Of a stretch of 35,323 nucleotides of DNA, positions 21,949 through 29,152 are shown piece after piece. Each line of letters starts with the position of its first letter. The stretch's first letter is position 1. Both the position numbers and the translations under genes were made by a program. The DNA is from a virus, in IMG/VR virus record IMGVR_UViG_3300040801_000642, positions 1 to 35,323 of that record; one strand, 5' to 3'. The notes under the pieces are model-generated. The model made no database searches. It saw nothing but the letters and a program-made list of their open reading frames with translations, and was not told the DNA's origin.

Positions 21949-22980
21949 ATGATCGAAACATTTACACCGTTTTATGATCACCGTGGGATTGCAGTACTTG
22001 GAAAGCCAGTATTAAGTGAAATTGAATTCAATCAAATGAAAGAAAGGAAAAGACAAATGAAACTGAATTCTTTGAAACTGCAATTGAACAAGGCAACCGA
22101 AACCCCGAAGCTTTCACTTTCCAAAGGCACGATTGCAAAGGAAAGCGAAATCACGATTGAGAAACTGAATAGGATTGAAAGTCTTGAAAGGAAAGTCGAG
22201 GAAATACTGAAACGATTGGAGGGAATTCATAACGCAATCGGAAAGCAATATGAAACGATTGCAAGCTTGAATACTGAACTTATACCGTCAATTGTGCATG
22301 GTATGAAAACCCTTAACGATATGCAAAGCGAGAACAATATGCTTTGCATTCAAGCCTTGAAGTCTCTTCAATCGAAACCGATTGAAACAACTTTGAGGAA
22401 AGGAAATACAATTGAAACCCCAAAGGCGATTGAAACCCCATCTGAAACAAGCGGAAATGAATTGGAAAGGCTTGCAAGCCTTTGGCGCAAACATTGGACT
22501 GGGAATTTTTGCGGATCTCAGGAAATTGAATTGAAAGCCTTTGGGGAATTCATTGCAAAGATCAATGAAGACGATCTTGAAAAATCGTTTGATAATGCGG
22601 CCAGCAATCCCATAGGCAAAGCGAAGTACCCAATTGCAAGGGTAGGCAAGGCCAAAGCCTTTGAAGGCTTTAAACAGGCTTTAGCTGAGTTTCAAGGCAA
22701 TACCGAAACCCCATCGACAACTGAAACCCCGAAACCGATTGAAACCGAAACCCCAAAGGCAAGTGAAGTTATTGACACAAAATTCTTCATGAAAGCCTTT
22801 GCAATCGGTTTGGATAATGTGCAGGAAATCAAACAAGCTTGGATTGATGGAAACGATACTAAAGCCAATCGGCAAGCTGTGAAAGACTTCATTGAAGAGT
22901 TGACAGCTTGCAAACCTGAAACCTTTGGCTTTAAGGTTTGGCAATTGTTTTTCAACTGGCTTAACGCTTTCAAGCGGTAA
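21949..22980 (+). CDS. Plus-strand protein of 343 aa with coiled coil and ETPK repeats
   Basis: The only long gene on the plus strand. SD AAGGAAAGGG precedes ATG 21949. Residues 60-100 form a coiled coil (KLNRIESLERKVEEILKRLE). Low-complexity segments built on IETPK/ETPK occur at about 150-165 and 250-275. Two globular helical segments (LWRKHWTGNFCGSQEIELKA; KAFAIGLDNVQEIKQAWIDG) lie between and after. Codons are richer in G and C than the neighbours. It has its own promoter and terminator, as expected for a regulator, initiator or moron-type gene next to a repeat-rich region. No family recognised. Confidence 0.75.
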   Translation: MIETFTPFYDHRGIAVLGKPVLSEIEFNQMKERKRQMKLNSLKLQLNKATETPKLSLSKGTIAKESEITIEKLNRIESLERKVEEILKRLEGIHNAIGKQYETIASLNTELIPSIVHGMKTLNDMQSENNMLCIQALKSLQSKPIETTLRKGNTIETPKAIETPSETSGNELERLASLWRKHWTGNFCGSQEIELKAFGEFIAKINEDDLEKSFDNAASNPIGKAKYPIARVGKAKAFEGFKQALAEFQGNTETPSTTETPKPIETETPKASEVIDTKFFMKAFAIGLDNVQEIKQAWIDGNDTKANRQAVKDFIEELTACKPETFGFKVWQLFFNWLNAFKR

Positions 22981-22989
22981 AATTGAAAC

Positions 22990-23027
22990 AGGCTTGTCAA
23001 AGGCTTTCAATTCGCTTTGACAAGCCT
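22990..23027 (+). terminator. Terminator-like hairpin after the 343-aa gene
   Basis: AGGCTTGTCAAAG and its exact complement (13 bp) with a 12-base loop, 10 bases beyond the stop, followed by TTC. The weak T run may allow read-through into the 47-residue membrane gene. Confidence 0.65.
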
Positions 23028-23065
23028 TTCATCAAAACCATATACCATATGAAAGGCAAAACATA

Positions 23066-23209
23066 ATGGACTCAATTACGGGCATTTTACAGGCTTTTGA
23101 AACGATACCGATTGAAGTACTTGAGGCTTTAATCCTTACAGGCTTTTTTGTTGTTGGTATGGTGCTTTTGCTGGCGTGTATTGTTTGCCGATATTGGACT
23201 GGCAATTGA
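23066..23209 (+). CDS. Tiny plus-strand membrane protein, 47 aa
   Basis: ATG 23066 with a GAAAGG SD about 10 bases upstream; TGA at 23207. The product starts MDSITGILQAFETIPIEVLE, then one hydrophobic helix (ILTGFFVVGMVLLLACIVC) and RYWTGN. It lies between two hairpins in the same direction as the 343-residue gene and is probably in its transcript. Could be a small membrane regulator or holin-like protein; unproven. Confidence 0.55.
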   Translation: MDSITGILQAFETIPIEVLEALILTGFFVVGMVLLLACIVCRYWTGN

Positions 23210-23235
23210 CATTCAAGTTGATGGGTACAGCACAT

Positions 23236-23289
23236 AAGAGCAATTAGCAATTGATTATTTGAATTGACTCTCAATTGCTAATTGCTCTT
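23236..23289 (+). terminator. 19-bp perfect hairpin, likely terminator
   Basis: AAGAGCAATTAGCAATTGA (23236-23254) and its exact complement (23271-23289), 16-base loop. Read on the plus strand it ends in CTCTTTTAA, giving a short T run 27 bases after the stop of the 47-residue gene. Confidence 0.7.
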
Positions 23290-23576
23290 TTAATTGCATA
23301 TCATAAGTTAATCCAATTGACTAATTCAATTGCATAGTCAATTGAGCAATTCAATTACTAATTCAATTGCCGACCGTAGTCAATTGAATTCCCAATTGGG
23401 GCTAAGCCCTCCCCCGCTAAATTTATAATCAAAATGCAATTTGGTTCATCCAAGTAATATTATTGTTATATTAATAGCTCAATTTCATATTCAGTTTCAA
23501 TTATCCCCATTGTTTTTTCAATTCCAAATTATATAGATTTACAAATTTCCCATACTGATTTATTCAAGTCCTGTTT

Positions 23577-24090
23577 ACCATCGGTAGATAGAGGTATTGA
23601 ATAGGTATAAAGTATATTTGTATTGGAAATTACAAATGTAATATAAAAGTTAATAGGATTTTTAATAAGGATGGATTTTTGTTCTGACTTTCTCTGCCGT
23701 GTCCCATCGGTGGGGAGAGGTCTTGGAAAGGTATAAAGTAAATCCTAATTGGAATTGAATATACATATTGATTTCTTAATAGGTTTAATATAAAGGGTGG
23801 TTTTTATGGTGGGGTGGGGTGGCTGTCGCCCGGCGAGAGGGAGAGGTCAGGATATGGTGTAACTATTAAAGTCATTAAAAAATGCAAATGTAATTGAAAT
23901 CCGATTAGGGATTCAATTGAAATGGATTGAGTAGGATAGGTCTATAGGTGGGGGGTGGCTGTCAGCCGGGGGGAAAAGAAGGTACTTGGATGAAGAAATG
24001 GGATGGGTAACTATTAAAGTCATTAAAAAATACTAACTGTTATGTAATTCGATTAGAGAATATAAACAGTAGTATTAAAGTCATTAAAAA
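23577..24090. repeat. Degenerate tandem repeats of about 110-135 bases
   Basis: Two units start CATCGGT(A/G)G..AGAGGT (near 23580 and 23704) and share GGTATAAAGTA. Two end GGGGTGGCTGTC (near 23828 and 23964). Three carry TATTAAAGTCATTAAAAAA (near 23866, 24015, 24073), the first two also sharing TGTAAT and CGATTAG. The units overlap as a chain of diverged direct repeats. GGTGGGGTGGGGTGG at 23808-23822 could form a two-layer G-quadruplex. Confidence 0.6.
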
Positions 24091-24129
24091 AGCCAAATAT
24101 AAGGCAAAATAACCCTAAATTTGGCTTTT
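24088..24129 (-). terminator. Rho-independent terminator of the right-hand minus-strand block
   Basis: AAAAGCCAAAT/ATTTGGCTTTT, 11-bp stem, 20-base loop. On the minus strand the stem runs into six T (GGCTTTTTTAATGA), 34 bases past the stop of the gene at 24163. The opposite strand gives TTTTC, so it may also stop plus-strand transcription. Confidence 0.85.
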
Positions 24130-24162
24130 CTATGTTTAAATTGTAATAAATCTACTAAATAA

Positions 24163-24435
24163 TTAGTGTTTTGGTATTGATTTTGGTTCTGGTCCTTTAC
24201 TGTAATCGAAAGTTGGAATCTCTATTACAGGATCTTCATCAATTATACCCAATCTGGATATATCAAACCAAGCAGATTCTTGTATTTTACCATCTTTGTC
24301 TATTCCTGGGTTGATGATAACTTGGACACAACCATATAGATCGAATGACACAGTTGTTACGACACCAGTAAATCCGGTGATGCGGTCTTTGACTTTCAAT
24401 CCAAGGTAATTGAGGTTTTCTTCGATGTTAATCAT
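24163..24435 (-). CDS. Small conserved phage protein (GFTGVVT...YGCVQV...WFD), 90 aa
   Basis: Start ATG 24435 after AAAAGGAGG. The product starts MINIEENLNYLGLKVKDRIT and shows GFTGVVTTVSFDLYGCVQVI and KDGKIQESAWFDISRL. This small beta-barrel pattern is frequent in phages and prophages and has no known function. It is the last gene of the right-hand block, directly before the terminator, and its start overlaps the end of the 350-residue gene by 8 bases. Confidence 0.65.
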   Translation of the reverse strand: MINIEENLNYLGLKVKDRITGFTGVVTTVSFDLYGCVQVIINPGIDKDGKIQESAWFDISRLGIIDEDPVIEIPTFDYSKGPEPKSIPKH

Positions 24436-25480
24436 TGGTATCCTCCTTTTTTGCGAAAGAATCAAGGTTGGTTTCATAGATCAGATCATTTATCAATTGA
24501 ATTGATTTGAAGGTGAGGTTGTTGATGATTGATTCGGATATGTGTCTTTCACTTTTAGGCATTGATTTAATATGAATCTTCAATTTGGAAATCATGTAAT
24601 CAAGGTTGAGTCCAAGAGTGTTGTCAAAGAATACATTTTGTAATGAAAGACAATCAAGACAGGTTTTATAGGTTACGAGTTTACTATGGATTTTGATTCG
24701 ATGGGTATGGTATGAATTGGGTGGTTGAATGATTTGATTGCATGAATTACAGATATGAGGTTTAATTGCTTTGACGATTTTCGAATTGATTGGTCTTATA
24801 TATTGGAATTCGTTTTCGATATGAAAGCAAAGATCGTTATTGGATTCATGTTCTTCTATAGGGACATCGGTTACGATGGGATGGGTCATGGCATTGACGA
24901 TTTCAATGAGATTGCGTTGATTCTCATTTTCAATGACATTCCATTTGATATTGAGTTTGCGTTTTTGAATAGAAGAGACAATCGTATAGATGAAATCAAA
25001 TGCATTTCTGGTTAAGGCATAGAAATACCTTGGATAGATCAATTTGACTTCTTTGAATACGATTGGGAAATAGCGTTTGATGGTGTCTTGGATATTGGGG
25101 TCGAATCGGTAATCGAAGAAGACTCTTAGAAAAGAACGACAGTCTGTGCAAAGGGGTAGAACACTATTTACGACGTTTTTGATATTACCGTTTTCATATG
25201 AATAGGTTTCATAGGTGACTTCATAATGGACATTGCTGGACATATCCATTTCGTAGGAACAGGAATTACAAATACAGAATTCATCGGTGTTTTCTTTTAT
25301 AGAAGAATGAATGAAATAATAAGCTTTGAATGATTCCTTGTTTTGTATTCTTTGTTTGTCTTCTTTAAGAATAAGATCGGAAATACTGTAAAGCTTCTTA
25401 TCGACTGATTTGGGTTTCATAATTGCCGCTTCAACCATTTGATCGACTGTGCTTTTGGGATCTTCAACCGGATTATCCAT
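24428..25480 (-). CDS. Hypothetical protein with two zinc-finger-like regions, 350 aa
   Basis: Two similar Cys4 sites are visible: CICNSC at about 69-74 with CTDC near 112, and CNSCNQII near 244 with CLDC near 276. In each, the second pair is followed by a helix beginning with an aromatic (SFLRVFFD; SLQNVFFD), suggesting an internal duplication. Between them is a helical region. The C-terminus is basic and helical. SD GGAGG before ATG 25480. Function unknown. Confidence 0.65.
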   Translation of the reverse strand: MDNPVEDPKSTVDQMVEAAIMKPKSVDKKLYSISDLILKEDKQRIQNKESFKAYYFIHSSIKENTDEFCICNSCSYEMDMSSNVHYEVTYETYSYENGNIKNVVNSVLPLCTDCRSFLRVFFDYRFDPNIQDTIKRYFPIVFKEVKLIYPRYFYALTRNAFDFIYTIVSSIQKRKLNIKWNVIENENQRNLIEIVNAMTHPIVTDVPIEEHESNNDLCFHIENEFQYIRPINSKIVKAIKPHICNSCNQIIQPPNSYHTHRIKIHSKLVTYKTCLDCLSLQNVFFDNTLGLNLDYMISKLKIHIKSMPKSERHISESIINNLTFKSIQLINDLIYETNLDSFAKKEDTND

Positions 25481-25492
25481 TTGATCCTCCTT

Positions 25493-25708
25493 TTATTTGG
25501 TTTCTTCTTTATTGGCAAGTTCCTGAGTGATTTGACAATGCATGAAACGAATTCCATTTGTAGCAAGGTTTGCAATCAGATCTTGTACGGACATATCTTT
25601 TAAAGCGGCCCAACAATAGAAGGATGGATTACCACCGGCTTCGTCAATAGACTCTAAAAGAGATTCATACATTTCAATTCCATTGGACATGACTTCTTTC
25701 ATTTCCAT
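25493..25708 (-). CDS. Hypothetical protein, 71 aa
   Basis: Starts MEMKEVMSNGIEMYESLLES with a helical, acidic body (ALKDMSVQDLIANLATNGIR). SD AAAGGAGG before ATG 25708; 12 bases separate it from the next gene. Not recognised. Confidence 0.6.
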   Translation of the reverse strand: MEMKEVMSNGIEMYESLLESIDEAGGNPSFYCWAALKDMSVQDLIANLATNGIRFMHCQITQELANKEETK

Positions 25709-25720
25709 TTGATCCTCCTT

Positions 25721-26053
25721 TTAGCTTGATTGTTTTGTTTTTAGTTTAAACTTGATAAACGCTTTTCGTACTGCTTTAATACGTTGTTTTATTCCACAAA
25801 TACGACTATGTAAATTAGAAATATATTCATTTAATTCTTCTTTTGTTTGAATTATATAATATCCATTTGAACAACTTCCAATTGGTAAATCTTCATCAAG
25901 AATGATTTCTTTAATTGCTATTCTGGCAACCGGATTGGTCAACCCGGTTTGTTCCTCTCCAATCATTTCAACAATTTTTGAAACTGTTATTGCCTGATTT
26001 TTACCATAATGAACAACCAACACATCAAGGATTCTTTGTTTCATGTTCTTCAA
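25721..26053 (-). CDS. Winged-helix-like small protein, 110 aa
   Basis: The likely start is TTG 26053, 8 bases after AAGGA; the first ATG (26044) is 17 bases away from it. The pattern MKQRILDVLVVHYGKNQAIT, then NPVARIAIKEIILDEDLPIG and SNGYYIIQTKEELNEYISNL is that of a winged helix. The first helices recognise DNA and the GYY strand forms the wing, followed by a basic helix. Similar proteins occur in phage regulatory regions. Target unknown. Confidence 0.6.
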   Translation of the reverse strand: MKNMKQRILDVLVVHYGKNQAITVSKIVEMIGEEQTGLTNPVARIAIKEIILDEDLPIGSCSNGYYIIQTKEELNEYISNLHSRICGIKQRIKAVRKAFIKFKLKTKQSS

Positions 26054-26070
26054 TCAAATCATCCTTTCGT

Positions 26071-26439
26071 TTAAGTGTAATAGAAACCAGAAGTGGTGGT
26101 GGTTGTTGTGGTAGTATCAGTTGTTGAATAAGAATAGGTTCTAACGAAAATAGCTGTGGGTGGTTCTCTTGTTAATCTTCTGATCTTAATTGATTTGATA
26201 ATGAAATGATAAAGATTGTTGATGATCTTGAAATCGTGTTGATTGCCTCCGTGATCTGGATGGTATTTTAAAGCGGCTTTGCGATAAGCGGTTTTGAATA
26301 TTGATTTGACTTCTTTGATGATTTGTTCCAATTCTTCAATGGATGCTCTTGGTTTTTTGATGTCTGGAAATGTATCTTTATTGATTTCGAAAATATCAAG
26401 GATTTCATTTAAAGTATAATGCTTTTTGTCAGGAATCAT
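26071..26439 (-). CDS. J-domain protein with Thr-rich tail
   Basis: Residues about 35-85 form a DnaJ J-domain: IIKEVKSIFKTAYRKAALKY, the invariant HPD at 60-62, GGNQHDFKIINNLYHFI after it. The C-terminal 25 residues are a run of Thr with Tyr (TTDTTTTTTTTSGFYYT) coded by simple GTT/GGT-type repeats. J-domain proteins stimulate Hsp70 (DnaK) ATPase; this one probably recruits host DnaK for phage assembly or replication, as phage J-proteins are thought to do. It overlaps its neighbour as ATGA-type. Confidence 0.8.
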   Translation of the reverse strand: MIPDKKHYTLNEILDIFEINKDTFPDIKKPRASIEELEQIIKEVKSIFKTAYRKAALKYHPDHGGNQHDFKIINNLYHFIIKSIKIRRLTREPPTAIFVRTYSYSTTDTTTTTTTTSGFYYT

Positions 26440-26819
26440 TAGTCTGCTCTTATGATATTATCTCTGTATTTATCTGTTACGTAAATCTTGCCATTTCCAT
26501 AATCTTCAGGGATACCATATCCTGGTGCTTCGAACACCATCATTCCATTTGGGGTCTTTTCGACGAAAGTGAAAATCGTATCCTTGAAATCACCATGCCA
26601 GAATGACATATCTTGACCATAGCCTATATCACCCTTGAATTTGATTTTCATACCTTTGCGTAGAGATTTTACTTTTATATCTTTCAATTGTTGTTTTTGA
26701 TAAAGCTTCCAAGCTTCTTCTGCTTTCTCCCAGGATTCCCGGTTTGCGGGTGATAATTGATTGTTCTTGCAGTAATCCATCAACCAGAACCATCTTTTCT
26801 GTCTTTCTGATAATTCCAT
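26439..26819 (-). CDS. Hypothetical protein, 126 aa
   Basis: N-terminal helices (MELSERQKRWFWLMDYCKNN) followed by a strand-rich part (LRKGMKIKFKGDIGYGQDMS ... DYGNGKIYVTDKYRDNIIRA). Start overlaps its upstream neighbour by no more than a base, and its stop overlaps the J-domain gene's start, so the genes are coupled. Not recognised. Confidence 0.6.
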   Translation of the reverse strand: MELSERQKRWFWLMDYCKNNQLSPANRESWEKAEEAWKLYQKQQLKDIKVKSLRKGMKIKFKGDIGYGQDMSFWHGDFKDTIFTFVEKTPNGMMVFEAPGYGIPEDYGNGKIYVTDKYRDNIIRAD

Positions 26820-27005
26820 TTAATAATCCTTTGGAATCTTTTCACCACATACTGGACAAAGAACTACCGGAACAAATCTATCATTGAACCAGATCGCTCT
26901 ATTGTTTTCAGCTTCAATAAGACCATCGGTTGATTCAATATCGGGCCAATTAAGTTTATTGGCATCTAAAAGAATAGCGCAACCATCACAACTGATCAAA
27001 TGCAT
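26820..27005 (-). CDS. Small zinc-binding protein, 61 aa
   Basis: CDGC at residues 6-9 and CPVCGEKIP near 50-58 form a Cys4 site flanking an acidic middle. Starts MHLISCDGCAILLDANKLNW. SD AAAAAGGAG before ATG 27005; lies right after the tRNA gene in transcription order. Function unknown. Confidence 0.6.
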   Translation of the reverse strand: MHLISCDGCAILLDANKLNWPDIESTDGLIEAENNRAIWFNDRFVPVVLCPVCGEKIPKDY

Positions 27006-27024
27006 TTTGATTCTCCTTTTTGAT

Positions 27025-27110
27025 TGGTGCCTGGGATGGGATTCGAACCCATAAGGCCAATTGACCGAGAGATTTTAAGTCTCTTGTGTAAACCGTTCCA
27101 CCACCCAGGC
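27025..27110 (-). tRNA. tRNA-Leu (anticodon UAA), CCA encoded
   Basis: The minus strand folds as a class II tRNA. Acceptor arms GCCTGGG (27104-27110) and CCCAGGC (27029-27035) match, the D arm holds GGAACGG, and the anticodon stem AGAGA/TCTCT encloses the loop CTTAAAA with anticodon TAA. A long variable arm follows, then the T arm GGGTTCGAATCCC. Discriminator A and an encoded CCA end at 27025. It reads UUA, common in this AT-rich genome, and lies between two minus-strand genes. Confidence 0.95.
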
Positions 27111-27117
27111 ATTTAAA

Positions 27118-27531
27118 TCAGTTTATAATGACTGTATCATTGAATCTCAAAGTATCTTTGGCTTTGGTTTTCTTGACAGGTATAATGGAATTCAAATTTA
27201 CATATTGATTTTCGATTAAAGTAACTCTTAATTCATATCTACCGGGGGAATAGGATTTGAACCATTGTTGATATATCATATCAGGATAGTTTTCAGCTAA
27301 TTGTTTGATAACGTCTAATTTATTCAGATCATCTTTGGTTTTAGGTTTAGCTTTGACAAAATACAATCTACAAGTGAAATCCTGACTGAATATCCATTTA
27401 CCGGGAATACCCTTTACAGGCATTTCTTTTATCTTCATGGATGATATTAATGCTGAAGATGCTTCTTTTAGAAAGAGTTTGATATTTGAGTTTTCCTTAT
27501 ATACTTTTTCCTTTATAATTAAGAGTAACAT
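27118..27531 (-). CDS. Hypothetical protein, 137 aa
   Basis: Mixed alpha/beta protein starting MLLLIIKEKVYKENSNIKLF, with FTCRLYFVKAKPKTKDDLNK and SPGRYELRVTLIENQYVNLN. The first residues are hydrophobic but too short for a signal peptide. The stop lies 8 bases before the tRNA. Not recognised. Confidence 0.6.
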   Translation of the reverse strand: MLLLIIKEKVYKENSNIKLFLKEASSALISSMKIKEMPVKGIPGKWIFSQDFTCRLYFVKAKPKTKDDLNKLDVIKQLAENYPDMIYQQWFKSYSPGRYELRVTLIENQYVNLNSIIPVKKTKAKDTLRFNDTVIIN

Positions 27532-27546
27532 GATTGAACCTTATTG

Positions 27547-28026
27547 TTAAATAGGTTTGCAGATATGCTCCTCTCCTTCTTCATAAAACTCACCACATTT
27601 GCGACACATCAATCTTCTTTCATTAATTCCTTCTACTGGTTCTTTTATCCTTCCAATTGTATCTTCAATTGATTCTTCTCTTACAGGTTCTTCTTTTCCA
27701 GGGTGAATATCTTTCAAGACCTTCTTTTCAATTTCATCAAATTCATCTTGTGCGTCCTGCCATTCCTTGGGATTGAACAACCATCCACATTTGGAACATT
27801 TAAGCATATTAATATTGACATTACCCTCTTTACCGTTTGGAGAAATATGGGCTGAGAGCTTCTTGAGCTTGGTTACGTTAATAAAGTACTCTTCTCCACA
27901 TTTGATGCAATGAATGTCAGGAAGTGAATTAATATCGACATTAATACTGGTTGAGCCGTTTTTGATTGGAAGTACATTCTTGTCTCTTTTACCAAATAGA
28001 TTGGTAACGTTGCCTTTCTTCTTCAT
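27547..28026 (-). CDS. Zinc-ribbon protein, 159 aa
   Basis: IHCIKCGEEYFINVTKLKKL at about 39-58, HISPNGKEGNVNINMLKCSKCG to about 80, and a second CRKCGEFYEEGEEHIC near the C-terminus. The first block, a zinc ribbon followed by (S)A.(I)SP(N/T)GKE, is familiar from phage proteins of unknown function. A KE-rich linker separates the two sites. Its start overlaps the end of the 69-residue gene by 4 bases. A transcription- or replication-linked role is possible but not shown. Confidence 0.65.
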   Translation of the reverse strand: MKKKGNVTNLFGKRDKNVLPIKNGSTSINVDINSLPDIHCIKCGEEYFINVTKLKKLSAHISPNGKEGNVNINMLKCSKCGWLFNPKEWQDAQDEFDEIEKKVLKDIHPGKEEPVREESIEDTIGRIKEPVEGINERRLMCRKCGEFYEEGEEHICKPI

Positions 28027-28232
28027 TCTGATTTCTCCTGTTTTTTGGGGTAAATGTCAAAATCACATCCTTGACCACAAGTGCATGGACCTTTATAACC
28101 AGCAACACAATCGGTTTGAAGTTCACCGCATGGAGCAAGATCACTTATTTCGCAAGCACATTCATTTGATTGATATAAACCATCATATCCATTTTTGATA
28201 AGATAGTTTCTTATGATACTTATTACATCCAT
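28023..28232 (-). CDS. Small Cys-rich phage-conserved protein (YDGLY..ECACE.SDLAPCG), 69 aa
   Basis: After a short helix the protein reads NGYDGLYQSNECACEISDLA, then PCGELQTDCVAGYK and CTCGQGCDFDI, with nine cysteines, many paired. The YDGLY(N/Q)..(E/G)CACE.SDL.PC pattern is a widespread small phage family with no known function, probably a metal-bound fold. It sits between a zinc-ribbon gene and an exported protein gene. Confidence 0.7.
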   Translation of the reverse strand: MDVISIIRNYLIKNGYDGLYQSNECACEISDLAPCGELQTDCVAGYKGPCTCGQGCDFDIYPKKQEKSE

Positions 28233-28242
28233 TTAAATATCC

Positions 28243-28743
28243 TTATTCTGCTATAACATCCTGGGGAATTGCAGGGGGTGTAAAATCGGTTTTAACGAAG
28301 ATTTGATCCAATGATCCAAGAGTATTGAAAACAAACACAGCAAATGTATTGATTTGTTCAGCGGAGATATTATCTGGATTATCGGACCATCCTATGGGTG
28401 ATGTTGCCGGTTCCTTGTCTTCTTCTGTTCTTATCATTTGAACACCAAAGTAATAAGAACCTTCTTCCAGTATTTCCAATGCGTCTTTTAATTTATATGA
28501 TTTTACATTTGTTTCTGCAACAAGTATTGGATTGTTTTTATCTGGATTATATGCAGGAGTACAAAAGATCTTATAGGATATTTGATCTTCCGGTATGATT
28601 TCCTTGGTTCCATCTGATAAAGTGATTTCAAGATCAATATTCCATGCTAATGTTGATGAATTGCCATAATACCATTTAAGTTCCGCATTAACAGGATTGT
28701 TATAGGTAAATATCAAAGCAAGAAGAACCAACAAGATTCGCAT
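28243..28743 (-). CDS. Exported protein with fibronectin-III-like fold
   Basis: From ATG 28743 (TGGAGGATTAT) the product has a signal peptide (MRILLVLLALIFTYNNPVNA, cleavage likely after NA). A strand-rich domain follows with a typical FN3-type order (ISYKIFCTPAY ... VKSYKLKDALEILEEGSYYFGVQMIRTEED) ending TDFTPPAIPQDV. The longer frame from 28755 is less likely. Similar FN3-like modules appear at 29816-30154 and 30755-31366, suggesting a group of related tail or surface proteins. Confidence 0.65.
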   Translation of the reverse strand: MRILLVLLALIFTYNNPVNAELKWYYGNSSTLAWNIDLEITLSDGTKEIIPEDQISYKIFCTPAYNPDKNNPILVAETNVKSYKLKDALEILEEGSYYFGVQMIRTEEDKEPATSPIGWSDNPDNISAEQINTFAVFVFNTLGSLDQIFVKTDFTPPAIPQDVIAE

Positions 28744-28755
28744 ATAATCCTCCAA

Positions 28756-28908
28756 TTAGTAATAATAAGAATACAAATTAATAAGAATCATGATAATAGA
28801 TCCAACCAACATTCCAAGCACAAAACAATAAATCCAAATCCTCCTTTTCTTAATCTTTATTGACTTCTTATATATGATGTGTTTTAGATCCTTATCATAG
28901 TGTTTCAT
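28756..28908 (-). CDS. Small membrane protein, 50 aa
   Basis: ATG 28908 overlaps the stop of the 75-residue gene as ATGA; TAA at 28756. It starts MKHYDKDLKHIIYKKSIKIK, very basic, followed by one hydrophobic helix (WIYCFVLGMLVGSIIMILI) and NLYSYYY. Topology is positive-inside, N-terminus in. A spanin- or holin-type role is possible given exported neighbours, but not shown. Confidence 0.6.
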   Translation of the reverse strand: MKHYDKDLKHIIYKKSIKIKKRRIWIYCFVLGMLVGSIIMILINLYSYYY

Positions 28909-29132
28909 TTCTTAACTTCTTTTGTGATTTGTGATATTTCATTTAAGATATTCAAAAGAGAATCACAACTTGCGTTCCATGCCTTACGCAATTTCTTGAC
29001 TTCAGGAAGATCCTTGATCTCTTCATAGGGTCTTTTATATTCAGAAGAAATGAAATCTTCAAAAGTAATGATTGTGTTATCTTCATACTGAAATATCGTG
29101 CATACCTTCTTGATTGAATCTTTATCAGGCAT
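28905..29132 (-). CDS. Hypothetical protein, 75 aa
   Basis: Acidic-to-basic helical protein starting MPDKDSIKKVCTIFQYEDNT, ending with a coiled-coil-like helix (SLLNILNEISQITKEVKK). Translationally coupled to the 50-residue membrane protein downstream. Not recognised. Confidence 0.6.
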   Translation of the reverse strand: MPDKDSIKKVCTIFQYEDNTIITFEDFISSEYKRPYEEIKDLPEVKKLRKAWNASCDSLLNILNEISQITKEVKK

Positions 29133-29152
29133 TTATTGTTTGGTCCTTTCCA

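Larger units (their letters stand above)
23210..24162. other. Long non-coding region with hairpin, CAATTG cluster and degenerate tandem repeats
   Basis: 953 bases between convergent transcripts with no credible ORF. It starts with a 19-bp hairpin (23236-23289) and 7 CAATTG sites within 23271-23400. It continues as diverged repeats (23577-24090) and ends with the minus-strand terminator (24088-24129). G-rich tracts occur at 23808-23822 and 23947-23958. Candidate replication, packaging or recombination region. Confidence 0.6.

Noticed and set aside
22288-23274. Minus-strand ORFs opposite the plus-strand island
   Set aside because: They are antisense to the 343-residue gene, which has promoter, SD and terminator; the antisense frames owe their openness to its ETPK repeats.
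20041-23400. CRISPR array suggested by repeated CAATTG/AATTG
   Set aside because: Repeats are 6-10 bases, irregularly spaced and lie in genes as well as spacers; no direct repeat-spacer order.
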